Positions 8,950 to 18,089 of a stretch of DNA of 64,000 bases are shown here, one piece after another (the first letter of the stretch is position 1; the number at the start of each line of letters is the position of its first letter). A program made the position numbers and the translations under genes. The stretch lies in assembly GCA_964584665.1 (NCBI GenBank), contig CAZPAO010000005.1:1-64000 (forward strand). Reading direction: 5' to 3'. The DNA is from DASUBN01 sp964584665 (GTDB taxonomy: Bacteria; Pseudomonadota; Gammaproteobacteria; Natronospirales; REEB76). Under the pieces are notes generated by a model. It was not told the DNA's origin. It saw only the letters and a program-made list of their open reading frames with translations, and did not search any database.

Positions 8950-9306
8950 TCAGGCCTTGCGCTGGTAACCCGCGTCCTTGAGGCGTTGCAGGTAGCGCTC
9001 CCAGTTGGCGGCCTGGTTTTTCCCCAGGTCGTGCAGCACCGGCCAGGAATAGAGACCGGTGTCGTGGCCGTCGTCGAAGCGCAGGCGCACCGCATAGTTC
9101 CCCACCGGTTCCACCGCCACCACCTTCACCTGCTCCTTGCCGATCTGCAGGATCTCGGTGCCGTGGCCGCGCACCTCGGCGGAGGGTGAGAACACCCGCA
9201 GGTACTCGAAGGGCAACTCGTAATGCTCGCCGCTGTCGAATGCGACCGCGACCACGCCCGCGCTCTTGCGCAACCGTATCTCGGTAGGACGGGGCAGATT
9301 GCTCAT
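8950..9306 (-). CDS. DUF971 protein (gamma-butyrobetaine hydroxylase N-terminal-like domain)
   Basis: 118 residues with the DUF971 pattern: PTEIRLRKSAG start, ELPFEYLRVFSPSAE in the centre, and a GLYSWPVLHDLG motif near the C-terminus. The domain is a small zinc-finger-like module of unproven function. In many gammaproteobacteria the gene sits after hslVU, which in turn follows xerC. Here it starts nine bases downstream of the xerC stop with no hslVU between them, so the pair may have been lost or moved. It is part of the minus-strand dapF-DUF484-xerC run. Confidence 0.85.
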   Translation of the reverse strand: MSNLPRPTEIRLRKSAGVVAVAFDSGEHYELPFEYLRVFSPSAEVRGHGTEILQIGKEQVKVVAVEPVGNYAVRLRFDDGHDTGLYSWPVLHDLGKNQAANWERYLQRLKDAGYQRKA

Positions 9307-9315
9307 CGTTGCTTC

Positions 9316-10224
9316 TCAGGTTCTGGAGGGTTTCTTCTTGGCTCTTGGATGCGCCGCATCGTAGGTCTTGGCGAGATGCTGGAAGTCGAGGTGGGTGTAG
9401 ATCTGGGTGGTGCTGATGTTGGCATGACCCAGCAGTTCCTGCACCGCCCGCAAGTCACCGCTGGACTCCAGCACGTGGCTGGCGAAGGAGTGGCGGAAGA
9501 GATGCGGGTAGACGCCCTGCTGCACGCCCTGCTTGATGCCCCACTGCTTCACCCGTGCCTGCACGCTGCGGGGCGAGAGGGGCCCGCCGCGCACGCTCAC
9601 GAACAGCGTCACGTCATCCGGCTTCGCCAGTTCGCCACGCACCTTGAGCCACGCACCCACCGCCTTGAGGGCCTCGCGGCCCACGGGCACGATGCGGGTC
9701 TTGTTGCCCTTGCCGGTGACGGTCACCAGGGCCTGACCGAGATCCATGTCCGTCAGGCGGATGGAGATGAGTTCCGCTAACCGCAGACCGGAGGAATAGA
9801 GCAGCTCCATGATGGCCCGGTCCCGCACCGTTTCGGTATCGTCCCCGGGTATCTGCAGGAGCCGCGCCATCTGGTCGGCGTCGAGCGTGTCCGGTAGGCG
9901 CTTCGCCTGCTTCGGTGGGCGCACGCCCTCGGCGGGGTTCTTCTTAACCACGCCTTCCCCTTCCAGGAACTTGTAGAAGGAGCGGACGGAAGCGAGCAGG
10001 CGCTGCAGGCTCTTGGGCGCGAGCCCCTGGCGGTGGCGGGTGGAGACGAAGTTGCGGACGTGGTGAACGTCCAGGGCGGCCCAGTCCTTGAGGCCTTGCT
10101 TCTCGCACCAGGCTTGCAGCGTGGCGAGGTCCCTGGCGTAGTTCTCGGCGGTGTGCGGGGAAAGGTTGCGCTGGGCGAGATGCTCGATGAAACGGCGGAT
10201 CCAGTCCTGGAGCGCGTCGCTCAT
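9316..10224 (-). CDS. xerC: site-specific tyrosine recombinase XerC
   Basis: 302 residues, standard for XerC, which with XerD resolves chromosome dimers at dif. The N-terminal SAM-like DNA-binding domain covers about 1-90. Catalytic residues are all present: Arg148 (GLRLAEL), Lys172, His241 and Arg244 (HLFRH), His267 (LLGHANIS) and Tyr276 (QIYTH). The start overlaps the DUF484 stop by four bases (ATGA). Context dapF-DUF484-xerC is the conserved gammaproteobacterial arrangement, which separates this housekeeping recombinase from a phage or integron integrase. Confidence 0.96.
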   Translation of the reverse strand: MSDALQDWIRRFIEHLAQRNLSPHTAENYARDLATLQAWCEKQGLKDWAALDVHHVRNFVSTRHRQGLAPKSLQRLLASVRSFYKFLEGEGVVKKNPAEGVRPPKQAKRLPDTLDADQMARLLQIPGDDTETVRDRAIMELLYSSGLRLAELISIRLTDMDLGQALVTVTGKGNKTRIVPVGREALKAVGAWLKVRGELAKPDDVTLFVSVRGGPLSPRSVQARVKQWGIKQGVQQGVYPHLFRHSFASHVLESSGDLRAVQELLGHANISTTQIYTHLDFQHLAKTYDAAHPRAKKKPSRT

Positions 10225-10928
10225 TTGGGCATGAGGGGGTGCACGGCGGCGGTCACGAGTTCGCTTATGCGGGTGAGGAAGGCGGTGCCGAGCGTCGGGC
10301 TGAAGCGTTCCGCGTCGTGGCTGCCCACGGCCAGCATCCCCAGCTTGCCCTTGTCCCCCAGCGGCACCAACGCCGAGGAAGCGATGCGTTCCGCCTGCTC
10401 GCCGAACAGGAACTCGAGCTGGGGCGGGCGCAGTCGCCCGACGTGGGGCTTGCCGGACTTAAGCAGTTCGCGGAAATGCTCCAGGCCCGCATCATCCAGG
10501 GTCAGCCAGCGGGCCGGGCCCGCGTCGGCCTTCTGGGCTGAGGCGTGCAGTAGGAACAGGCGCACTTCGTCCGCGCCGAAGCGCTCGCGCAGCTCTTCCT
10601 GCAGGGCGTAGAGCCGGTCCGGCAGGTTGGCGCCTTCCAGGAGCGCGAGCGCGAGCCTGTGGATGCGTTCGATGAGCGTGTCGTTGGCGCGGGCCACCTC
10701 GATGAGATCCACCAGCTTGCGCTCCAGCTGGCGGTTCTGACCGCGCAGCACCTCTACCTGGCGCTCGATGAGCGACACGGCGGAACCGGAGGGGTGGGGT
10801 ACCTTCAGCTTGCTCAGGAGTTCGGCGTGGGCCTCGAAGAAATCCGGGTGGCTGAGCAGGTAGTCCACTACGCTCTCGTCGGCGAGCGGCGCTTCGCCGC
10901 TCAAGCCCTGCTTGTGTTCGATGCTCAT
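10221..10928 (-). CDS. DUF484 family protein
   Basis: 235 residues from an ATG that overlaps the dapF stop by four bases. An in-frame upstream start 48 bases away lies within dapF and is not used. N-terminal residues include VVDYLLSHPDFFEAH, followed by a coiled-coil stretch (about 50-85) and a GAF-like C-terminal domain. The protein is almost always encoded between dapF and xerC and its biochemical role is not established. Overlaps on both sides indicate co-translation with dapF and xerC. Confidence 0.9.
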   Translation of the reverse strand: MSIEHKQGLSGEAPLADESVVDYLLSHPDFFEAHAELLSKLKVPHPSGSAVSLIERQVEVLRGQNRQLERKLVDLIEVARANDTLIERIHRLALALLEGANLPDRLYALQEELRERFGADEVRLFLLHASAQKADAGPARWLTLDDAGLEHFRELLKSGKPHVGRLRPPQLEFLFGEQAERIASSALVPLGDKGKLGMLAVGSHDAERFSPTLGTAFLTRISELVTAAVHPLMPK

Positions 10929-11755
10929 AGTTCGATCTGCCCTTCGTAGACGGTGACCGCGGGCCCCGTCATCCATACCGGTTGCCCTTCACCGTTCCAG
11001 CTTACCACCAGCCGCCCGCCGCGGAGCTGCACTTCCACTTCCTCGTCGAGCCAGCCCAGGAGCCGGCCCCACACCACCGCCGCGCAGGCGCCGGTGCCGC
11101 AGGCCAGGGTCTCGCCGGTGCCGCGCTCCCAGACCCGCAGGCGCATGGACTTGCGGCCCTGCCAGGAGGCGAAGCCCACGTTGGCGCGCTTGGGGAACCG
11201 GGGATGATGTTCTATCCGCGGGCCGAGTTCCGTCACCGGCGCGCTGTCCACGTCCGGCACGTCGAGGATGGCATGGGGGTTGCCCATGGAGACGGCGCCG
11301 ATCTTCAGCGTGCGGCCGTCCACCTCCAGGTCGTATTCCATGGCGCGGGCGGCGGCGGTGAAAGGTATGTCGGATGGCTCCAGGCGCGGCACACCCATGT
11401 TAGCGCGCACCAGGCCGTCGCTGCCGAGTTCAGCCTGCACGGGACCTGCGATGGTGCCGAGCCGGACCTCCCCGTCCCGCACCACGCCGTGGTTCGCGAG
11501 GTAGCGGGCGACGCAACGCACGCCGTTGCCGCACTGCTCCACTTCGCCGCCGTCGGCGTTGAAGATGCGGTAGTTGGCATGGAACGCGCCGCCCTTGGGC
11601 GCCTCCAGCAGGAGCAATTGGTCGAAGCCGATGCCGGTGCGCCGGTCCGCGAGTTCGCGCACCCGCGTGTCGCTGAGCTTCACGCCTTGCTGGAGGGCAT
11701 CCAGCACCATGAAGTCGTTGCCGAGGCCGTGCATCTTGGCGAAGTTGAGTTTCAA
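10925..11755 (-). CDS. dapF: diaminopimelate epimerase
   Basis: 276 residues, normal for DapF, which interconverts LL- and meso-diaminopimelate for lysine and peptidoglycan synthesis. The two catalytic thiols are Cys75 (VEQCGNGVR) and Cys219 (ACGTGACA). The N-terminus KMHGLGNDF is characteristic. It is the first of a coupled trio with DUF484 and xerC. In many relatives lysA precedes dapF; here a CoA-binding-domain gene lies 11 bases upstream instead. Confidence 0.97.
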   Translation of the reverse strand: MKLNFAKMHGLGNDFMVLDALQQGVKLSDTRVRELADRRTGIGFDQLLLLEAPKGGAFHANYRIFNADGGEVEQCGNGVRCVARYLANHGVVRDGEVRLGTIAGPVQAELGSDGLVRANMGVPRLEPSDIPFTAAARAMEYDLEVDGRTLKIGAVSMGNPHAILDVPDVDSAPVTELGPRIEHHPRFPKRANVGFASWQGRKSMRLRVWERGTGETLACGTGACAAVVWGRLLGWLDEEVEVQLRGGRLVVSWNGEGQPVWMTGPAVTVYEGQIEL

Positions 11756-11766
11756 GTTTCCGCTCT

Positions 11767-12183
11767 TCAGTTCAGGTACAGGAGATAGTCTTTATAGATG
11801 CAGCGATCCATGACCACCAGCATGCCCGCGTCGCGGGCCCGTTGCGCCGCCTTCTCGTCCACCACGCCCTCCTGCAGCCACAGGGCCGGGAACTTGCGGG
11901 CGAGGCACTGTTCCACGATCTCCGGCACGTATTCCGGCGCCCGGAACACGTCCACCAGGTCGATGGGGCCGGGCACGCTCAGGAGGTCCGGATACGCCTT
12001 CTCGCCGAGCAGTTCCGCATGGCCTGGGTTCACCGGCACGATCCTGTAGCTGAAGTGCTGCAGGCCGCGGGACACGCCGTTGCTGGGGCGGTCAGCCTTG
12101 GGCGACAAGCCCACCACCGCGATGGTCTTGGCGGTCTCAAGCAGGCGCTTGATATCGGGGCCGGGCGGGTTCTGGAATGCCAT
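11767..12183 (-). CDS. CoA-binding domain protein (YccU-like)
   Basis: 138 residues forming one Rossmann-like CoA-binding domain, as in E. coli YccU. The nucleotide-binding start is IAVVGLSPKADRPSNGV, and there is a typical YRIVPVNPGHAELLGEKAYPDL region. The family resembles the CoA-binding part of succinyl-CoA synthetase without its catalytic parts; the physiological role is unknown. It lies 11 bases ahead of dapF on the same strand and may be the leader gene of that operon. Confidence 0.88.
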   Translation of the reverse strand: MAFQNPPGPDIKRLLETAKTIAVVGLSPKADRPSNGVSRGLQHFSYRIVPVNPGHAELLGEKAYPDLLSVPGPIDLVDVFRAPEYVPEIVEQCLARKFPALWLQEGVVDEKAAQRARDAGMLVVMDRCIYKDYLLYLN

Positions 12184-12208
12184 GCGCTCATTATAAGCGC
12201 GCCCGCCA

Positions 12209-13447
12209 TCAGCCGCTCTTGAGGCGCCGCGGCTTGGGCTTGGAAGGGGTGTAGCGTTTCACTTTCTGGCCGAGGGACACCGCCAGGCCGTCGCTGTAGG
12301 CGCGCAGGGCATCATCGGGCTCGCCCAGCTGGCGCAGGAGCTTGCCCAGTTCCTCGTAGGCCTCGGGCCGGCCGCCCAGCACGATGCTGGATTCGAAGTA
12401 ACCGCGGGCCTTGCCCCAGAGCTTCGCCACCACGCACAGGCGCCCGGCGGTCAGCAGGAGCGCCGCGCTCTCGCCGCGTTCGGCGAGCCAGTCTTCGACC
12501 CGGCCCAGCTGGCGCTTGGGGTGCTCGCCCACGGCGAGGCCGTAGAGCGCGAGCAGCTCCTCGTCCCAGTCGGTCTTGATGGCGTCGCGCAGGATCTCTT
12601 CCGCCGCGGTCATCTCGCCGCAGCGGATCAGGGCGCGGGCGTAGGCACGCACCAGCTCCACGTCGCCGCGCAGGCGCCGCGGCACGGACTCCCACAGCTC
12701 GTTGGCGGAAGGTTCGCGGTTCTTCGTGGCGACCTGGTCCAGCAGCGACGCGACCGCGCGGATCTCCAGGCGGTCCACTTCCTTCTTGGAGAGCACGCGG
12801 TTGTCACGCAGCTTCGCCACCAGGAGGCGCAACGATGCCCAGTCACCCAGCTTGCGGTAGAGGTTGGCGAGGAGCTTCAGCGCGAAGGCATGGTCCGGGT
12901 CCAGTTCCTGGAGGCGGCGCAGGGTGGCGAGCGCCTGTTCCAGCTGCTTGTGGGCGATCTGCAGCTCGGCCTGGGTCAGCAGCACCGCCACCAGCGCCTC
13001 GGGGTTCTGCTCGTAGGCCATGCGCAGATAGGTGTCGCGGCGCTCGTGCTCGCCCTGCAGCTGCGCGGCGCGGGCCGCGGCGATGTAGGTCACGAGCGGC
13101 ATCTCGCTGTCCACCGCGTGGCGCATCAGGTTCTGCTCGCTCTCGGCCCAGCGGCCTTCGGCGAAGTCGATGAGTCCCTGCTTGGTGGCGCGGCGCGCGC
13201 GCAGCTCGCGCTTGCGGGCCAGGGCCTCACGCAGCCGGCGCGGGAAGGTCCACAGGTTCACCGTCAGGCTGGTGAGCACGTAGAGGCTGAAGAAAGCCGC
13301 GAGTACCAGCACCACCAGGGTGCCGAGCGACATCTCCACGCTGGTGTGGCCGTAGGCCAGCAGCACGTAGCCATTGTTCACGTGCAGGAGACCCGCCACC
13401 ACCACCGCGGCGAGCAGGGTCAGCAGCAGGTAGAAGACGTATTTCAC
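12209..13447 (-). CDS. hemY: HemY, TPR membrane protein of the heme operon
   Basis: 412 residues with two N-terminal transmembrane segments (about 3-25 and 38-62), then a cytosolic or periplasmic tetratricopeptide array. The HemY_N landmarks NNGYVLLAYG and WTFPRRLREA are present. This is the proteobacterial HemY, not protoporphyrinogen oxidase; its function in heme synthesis or membrane organisation is unresolved. The start overlaps hemX by four bases. It is the last gene of hemC-hemD-hemX-hemY. Confidence 0.93.
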   Translation of the reverse strand: MKYVFYLLLTLLAAVVVAGLLHVNNGYVLLAYGHTSVEMSLGTLVVLVLAAFFSLYVLTSLTVNLWTFPRRLREALARKRELRARRATKQGLIDFAEGRWAESEQNLMRHAVDSEMPLVTYIAAARAAQLQGEHERRDTYLRMAYEQNPEALVAVLLTQAELQIAHKQLEQALATLRRLQELDPDHAFALKLLANLYRKLGDWASLRLLVAKLRDNRVLSKKEVDRLEIRAVASLLDQVATKNREPSANELWESVPRRLRGDVELVRAYARALIRCGEMTAAEEILRDAIKTDWDEELLALYGLAVGEHPKRQLGRVEDWLAERGESAALLLTAGRLCVVAKLWGKARGYFESSIVLGGRPEAYEELGKLLRQLGEPDDALRAYSDGLAVSLGQKVKRYTPSKPKPRRLKSG

Positions 13448-14436
13448 GGGGCGGCGCCCGCCGGCAGCTCCAGGCGGCGCAAGAGCGTCAGCGAGGCGGA
13501 GATGTCCGGCAGCTTGGGCGCGATGGACTGGCGCTGCATGCCTGCGAGCTGCTGCACGGCGGCTTTCACGCCGTTGTCACGGGTGTCGAAGTAATCCTGC
13601 AACCAGCCCTGGGCGGCGTGCGCGCCGGCCTGGAAGGCGCCGTCTTCCCGCTCCAAGAGCGCGCTGCGGGTGGATTCCAGCTTCAGTTCCAGGTTGCGCC
13701 GCAGCATGAACTCCTGGTCGGGAGCCAGCAGCGGTTCCACCGTCGCATTGTGCCGGCGCACGGTGAAGAGCGTGGCGCCCACACGGGTGGCGGCGAGCTT
13801 GAGGCGTTCCCAGAAACCGGCGTTGGCGGGCGGCACGGCGATGGAGTCGCCCGGCTGGTAATGCTCCGGTACGGCGCTCTTCAGGGGCAGCGACTCCACG
13901 CTGCCGGCGAGCGCCGTCAGCGTCACCGCCATGCCTTCCAGGTCCGCCTGGGGCAGGGCGCGCAGCGCTGTCTCTTCGCGGGCGATCTCCTGGCGCACCG
14001 CGATGAGGCGCGGATCCACCAGCAGCTTCAGGCGCGCATCGGCCTGGTCGAGCGCCTTCAGGGCGAGTCCGGGGTCGGCGCGCAGCTGCACTTCCTCGTT
14101 CGCGGCCACCAGCAGCGAGGCGGCTTCGGCCTTGATCCAGGCGTCGCGGCCTTCCTCGGAATGCTTGCGCAGGTCGCTGAAGGAGCTGTCCAGCTCGTCG
14201 ATGCGCGAGCCCATGGCCTTGAGGGAGCTATCGGTGTCGGCGGCGTCCGCCGCCAATGCATCCTTGAGCGCGGCGTTCTGCCGCAGGTCGTCGAACTGTT
14301 GCTGCAGCCTGGCCTGTGTGTCTTCCGCCTGGCGCAGCCGGTACCAGCTCACGCCCGCCAGCAGCAGTCCCGCCACCGCCAGCAGCAACGCGAGGGACGT
14401 GAGTCCGGAACGGCCGGCCTCAGGCGCTGCGCTCAT
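13444..14436 (-). CDS. hemX: HemX, uroporphyrinogen-III C-methyltransferase-like membrane protein
   Basis: 330 residues: a short cytoplasmic tail, one transmembrane helix at about 13-33, then a long coiled coil (about 34-110) and a helical domain. This is the gammaproteobacterial HemX architecture; no SAM-binding methyltransferase motifs are seen, so the methyltransferase name common in databases should not be taken as activity. It overlaps hemD by 17 bases and hemY by four. Confidence 0.92.
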   Translation of the reverse strand: MSAAPEAGRSGLTSLALLLAVAGLLLAGVSWYRLRQAEDTQARLQQQFDDLRQNAALKDALAADAADTDSSLKAMGSRIDELDSSFSDLRKHSEEGRDAWIKAEAASLLVAANEEVQLRADPGLALKALDQADARLKLLVDPRLIAVRQEIAREETALRALPQADLEGMAVTLTALAGSVESLPLKSAVPEHYQPGDSIAVPPANAGFWERLKLAATRVGATLFTVRRHNATVEPLLAPDQEFMLRRNLELKLESTRSALLEREDGAFQAGAHAAQGWLQDYFDTRDNGVKAAVQQLAGMQRQSIAPKLPDISASLTLLRRLELPAGAAP

Positions 14437-15241
14437 TCTCCCTCCGGTTCTTGCGCAGCTCGCGGCCGTGGGTCTTCCACCAGTTGACGGTGGCGTTCAC
14501 GAGCGCCGTGTCGGTGGCCTCGCCCGCGATCACCGGGCGGCGGCGCACGCCCAGGGCAGTCGCGAGTTTCACCATGCGGGCGCTCGGCACCAGGAGCTGG
14601 GCCGATTTGAAGTAGGGAGTGAGCCCCGGGCTCAGCATGCGCTCAAGGTTCAAGAGCGCGTCGCGGCTGGTCACGGCGATGAGGTCGAGCTTGCCTTTGC
14701 GGAACCACTGGGTGAGTTCCGCCTGGTCGATGCGCGGCACGTTGCGGCGGTATACCTCGGCGTACTCCACGTAGGCGCCGCGTTCCTCCAGCGTCTCCGC
14801 CAGGAGTTCCCTGCCACCGAGACCCCGGACGATGAGTATGCGTTTGCCCGAGACCTTGTTGAGGGTCTTCAGTCGCAGCAGCGCCTCGCTGTTGGCGCCA
14901 TCCCGCGGCAGGATGTCGGGCTTGCGGCCGCGCGCAGTGAGCGCGCGCGCGGTGCCCGGGCCGATGGCGGCCACCTTGAGCTTGGCCGGCAGCGCGGTCA
15001 GGTCCACGAAGTCGGCGGCGTATTCCACCGCGTTGGGGCTGATGAAGATGGCGTAGTGGTAGCTGTCCAGCGGCTCGAGGCTGCGCTCGAGTTCCGGCGA
15101 ACGCGCCACCGGCGCGATCTCGATGGTGGGGAAGTGCAGCACCTCGGCGCCCTTGGCCTCGAAGCGAGCCTGGAGCGTCTCACCCTGGCCCACCGGCCGG
15201 GTGATGAGGATGCCGGCGTCCTTAAGCGGACGCGCGGCCAC
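14420..15241 (-). CDS. hemD: uroporphyrinogen-III synthase
   Basis: 273 residues. HemD closes hydroxymethylbilane into uroporphyrinogen III with ring D inversion. The start GILITRPVGQGE, the central FISPNAVEYA and the AAIGPGTARAL motif match the poorly conserved family. The GTG start at 15241 is two bases after the hemC stop. Its 3' end overlaps hemX by 17 bases. Position in the hem cluster supports the call more than sequence conservation does. Confidence 0.93.
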   Translation of the reverse strand: MAARPLKDAGILITRPVGQGETLQARFEAKGAEVLHFPTIEIAPVARSPELERSLEPLDSYHYAIFISPNAVEYAADFVDLTALPAKLKVAAIGPGTARALTARGRKPDILPRDGANSEALLRLKTLNKVSGKRILIVRGLGGRELLAETLEERGAYVEYAEVYRRNVPRIDQAELTQWFRKGKLDLIAVTSRDALLNLERMLSPGLTPYFKSAQLLVPSARMVKLATALGVRRRPVIAGEATDTALVNATVNWWKTHGRELRKNRRENERSA

Positions 15242-15243
15242 GA

Positions 15244-16176
15244 TCAGACCTTTCTCTCGACATCCCTCAATACCTCTCCCGCGCCCTGGGCGAGCAATGC
15301 TTGCGCGAGCTTGATACCCAATGATTCCGCTTCCGTGGCCGGGCCTTTCACCGCCGCTTCCAGGAGACGCTTGCCGTCGGGCGAACCCACGCGCCCCGTG
15401 ATGGAAAGCATACCGCCTTCGAGCGCCGCGTGGCCGGCCAGGGGCAGGTTGCAGCTGCCGGTGAGGCCCCGGGACAGGGCGCGTTCCGCCAGCGCCTGGG
15501 TCCAGCTCGGCCCGTGGTTGAGCCGTGCCAGCAGCGCGCGGGTGGCGGCGTCATCCGCGCGGCATTCCAGGCCGATGATGCCCTGGGTGATGGCCGGGAG
15601 CGCCAAGGAGGGGTCCAGCACCGCGGTGATGTGGCCGCCCAGGCCGAGCCGCTTCAGGCCCGCCACCGCCAGTACGATGGCGTCGTACTGGCCTTCCTGG
15701 AGTTTGCGCAGGCGCGTGTCCACGTTGCCGCGCAGGGGTTCGATCTTGAGGTCCGGGCGCCGATGCAGCAGCTGGGCCTGGCGCCTGAGGCTGGAACTCC
15801 CGACCCGCGCGCCTTGGGGCAGGGCCTCGAAGCTGGCGTGTTTCACCGAGAGGAAGGCGTCACGCGGATCCTCCCGCTCCAGCACCGCGGCGATGATGAA
15901 CTCCGGCGGCATCTCCACCGGCACGTCCTTCATGGAGTGCACCGCGAGTTCGGCGCGGCCCTCGGCCAGCGCCACTTCCAGCTCCTTGATGAAGAGGCCC
16001 TTGCCGCCGGCGCTCGCCAACGAGATGCCCAGGTTGCGGTCGCCCTCGGTGGTCATGGGCACCAGTTCCACCGTGCGGCCCGGCTCCAGCGCGCGCAGGC
16101 GCGCAGCCACGTGCTCCGCCTGCCAGAGGGCGAGGGCGCTCTTGCGGGTCGCGATGCGCAGAGGCGTCGGGTTCAT
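15244..16176 (-). CDS. hemC: porphobilinogen deaminase (hydroxymethylbilane synthase)
   Basis: 310 residues. It polymerises four porphobilinogens on a dipyrromethane cofactor, which attaches to Cys242 (GLTGSCNLPLAG; many homologues have GGCQVP here). The N-terminus RIATRKSALALWQAEHV and the SMKDVP loop with catalytic Asp84 are intact. The arginine-rich VGSSSLRRQAQ segment is at about 125-135. It begins 51 bases after algR and leads the hem operon. Confidence 0.96.
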   Translation of the reverse strand: MNPTPLRIATRKSALALWQAEHVAARLRALEPGRTVELVPMTTEGDRNLGISLASAGGKGLFIKELEVALAEGRAELAVHSMKDVPVEMPPEFIIAAVLEREDPRDAFLSVKHASFEALPQGARVGSSSLRRQAQLLHRRPDLKIEPLRGNVDTRLRKLQEGQYDAIVLAVAGLKRLGLGGHITAVLDPSLALPAITQGIIGLECRADDAATRALLARLNHGPSWTQALAERALSRGLTGSCNLPLAGHAALEGGMLSITGRVGSPDGKRLLEAAVKGPATEAESLGIKLAQALLAQGAGEVLRDVERKV

Positions 16177-16227
16177 GGGTTCACGGGGGTGCGTGGGGCG
16201 GATATTTTATCAGGATGGGCGCGGGAT

Positions 16228-16962
16228 TTAGTGTCCCGTGCGAAGTCTCTCGCGCACCTCTGCGACCAATCTGCGGCTGACTTCCACCGGCTTCGCCCAG
16301 CCATTCAGGTGCACGTGGAAGTGGCCGGTATCGTCCTTCTCCAGGTGGCCGACCCGGGCGATGGCCACCAGGGCATTGCGGTGCACGCGGATGAAGCGGC
16401 CGGCGAACTCCTGCTCGAGATCCTTGAGGGATTCGTCTATCAGCAGTTCGCCGCCGGTGTGGCAGACGGTCACATACTTCTGGTCGGCGATGAAGCAGGC
16501 GATGTTATCCAGCGATACCACGTGCAGCTTGTCCCGCACCCGCGCCGCGATGTGGCGGCGGGCGGACACGGGCGGCTCGGCGGCGATGCGCGTCAGCTGC
16601 ACCCGGTTGAGTTGGCCGGCTGCTGTGAGGGCGGCGGCGAGTTTCTCGGCACGCACCGGCTTCAGCAGGTAGGCGATGGCGTGGGTCTCGAAGGCTTCCA
16701 CGGCGAACTCGTTGTAGGCGGTAGTGAACACCACCGCCGGCGGGTTCTCCAGGGTAGCGAGGTGGCGGGCGGTCTCCAGCCCCTCCATCACCGGCATGCG
16801 GATGTCCAGCAGCACCACGTCCGCCGGCGCTCTCTCCCAGAGGTCCAGGGCCTCGCGCCCGTTGCCGGCCTCGCCGGTCACCTCGACGCCGGGGATGGCG
16901 GCAAGCAGGCTCTTCAGGCGCTCGCGGGCCGGCAGCTCGTCATCCACGACCATCACTTTCAC
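16228..16962 (-). CDS. algR: LytTR-family response regulator AlgR
   Basis: 244 residues. The receiver domain (1-120) has acidic residues Asp7/Asp8 and the phosphoacceptor Asp53 (LLDIRMP). A LytTR DNA-binding domain spans about 140-240 (HIAARVRDKLHVVSLDNIACFIADQKY and IRVHRNALV, noted here as separate landmarks). The algZ-algR-hemC order is that of pseudomonads and xanthomonads, where AlgR controls alginate, twitching motility or virulence functions. It overlaps algZ by four bases. Confidence 0.93.
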   Translation of the reverse strand: MKVMVVDDELPARERLKSLLAAIPGVEVTGEAGNGREALDLWERAPADVVLLDIRMPVMEGLETARHLATLENPPAVVFTTAYNEFAVEAFETHAIAYLLKPVRAEKLAAALTAAGQLNRVQLTRIAAEPPVSARRHIAARVRDKLHVVSLDNIACFIADQKYVTVCHTGGELLIDESLKDLEQEFAGRFIRVHRNALVAIARVGHLEKDDTGHFHVHLNGWAKPVEVSRRLVAEVRERLRTGH

Positions 16963-18029
16963 GATGGAGCCCCTTCATAGGGGAAATGCAGGCGCACGTA
17001 GTATTCCGAGCCTTCACGCCCATGGCTGAGCTGGGCGCGCCCGGGCCAGGCGAGCCCCAGCCGCTCGCGTACGTTCTCCAGCGCCATCTGCCGTCCGCTA
17101 CGGGCCGCCGTGCCGTCCAGCGGCAGCGGGTTCCTGATCTCCAGGTCGATGTCGCCGCCGTTGAGTCGTCCGGTCAGGCTCACGGTGCCGCCCTCGGCGC
17201 GCGGCTCGATGCCGTGGTAGATGGCGTTCTCTATGAGCGGCTGCAGCGTGAGACGCGGCAGGCGCGCATCCTCGGGCACGCCCTCCAGGCGCCAATCCAG
17301 CTTGAGGCGTTCGCCCAGGCGCAGCGTCTCGATGTCCGCGTACTGGCGCGTGATCGCCAGTTCTTCCGCGAGCGGGATGCGCGCTGAGGAATCCGCGAGA
17401 CTGGCACGGAACAGGTCCGAGAGGTCCTCCACCGCCCGCTCCGCCAGCTCGGGCCGGCCGCGGATGAGCGCCGCGATGGTGTTCATGCTGTTGAACAGGA
17501 AGTGCGGGCGGATGCGCGCCTGCAGCACTTCGAAGCGGGTGCTGGCCTCGCGCCGCACGTTGCTCTTCCACTGCTGTAGCACGTAGAAGTAGCGAAGCAC
17601 CAGGCCGCTCACGATGGCGCAGATGAAGAGGTTCCTGAGCACGAAGCCTGCGTGGCTCGCCGGCAGCAGCTCCTGGCCGATGCCCGTGTTCTGGGTGAGC
17701 TGGTAGGCGATCTCGCTCATGACGAGGGTCACGCCGAGCAGGAGGCCGTAGCTCGCCAGCACCGCGTCACGCATGCGCATGCGCATGAGACGGGGGCGCG
17801 CCGCACAGAGCAGCCCGCTGGAGGTGAGCGCGACCCACTGGAGGAACAGCGATATGCGCGCGAGATCCAGCCACAGCGGCACGCCCTCGTCCGGCGTGTG
17901 CTTGGCGATGGTCAGCACGAAGGCGGTGAGTTCGGCGATCACCACCACCACGAGCACCACGCTGCCGTTGCAGAGCTGCGGCAGGAAGAAGTCGTCGGAC
18001 GGGTTTTGGGGCACAGCGGTCGCGGCCAT
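16959..18029 (-). CDS. algZ: LytS/AlgZ-type sensor histidine kinase
   Basis: 356 residues. Four hydrophobic segments cover about 22-45, 57-76, 90-110 and 130-150. The His_kinase (LytS-type) core follows, with the phosphoacceptor His176 in RIRPHFLFNSMNT, and an HATPase domain with LQPLIENAIYHGIEP. It is the partner of AlgR, which it overlaps by four bases. There is no periplasmic sensor domain, so sensing is presumably by the membrane segments. Confidence 0.92.
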   Translation of the reverse strand: MAATAVPQNPSDDFFLPQLCNGSVVLVVVVIAELTAFVLTIAKHTPDEGVPLWLDLARISLFLQWVALTSSGLLCAARPRLMRMRMRDAVLASYGLLLGVTLVMSEIAYQLTQNTGIGQELLPASHAGFVLRNLFICAIVSGLVLRYFYVLQQWKSNVRREASTRFEVLQARIRPHFLFNSMNTIAALIRGRPELAERAVEDLSDLFRASLADSSARIPLAEELAITRQYADIETLRLGERLKLDWRLEGVPEDARLPRLTLQPLIENAIYHGIEPRAEGGTVSLTGRLNGGDIDLEIRNPLPLDGTAARSGRQMALENVRERLGLAWPGRAQLSHGREGSEYYVRLHFPYEGAPS

Positions 18030-18089
18030 GCAAAAAGTGTCGGCGCTTCCGCGCCGGACTGCAAGGGAATAATGAGATCCGGGGACGGA

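Noticed and set aside
13931..16231. 766-codon plus-strand open frame
   Set aside because: It is antisense to hemX, hemD and hemC. Composition (Arg, Ser, Ala rich) is that of a shadow.
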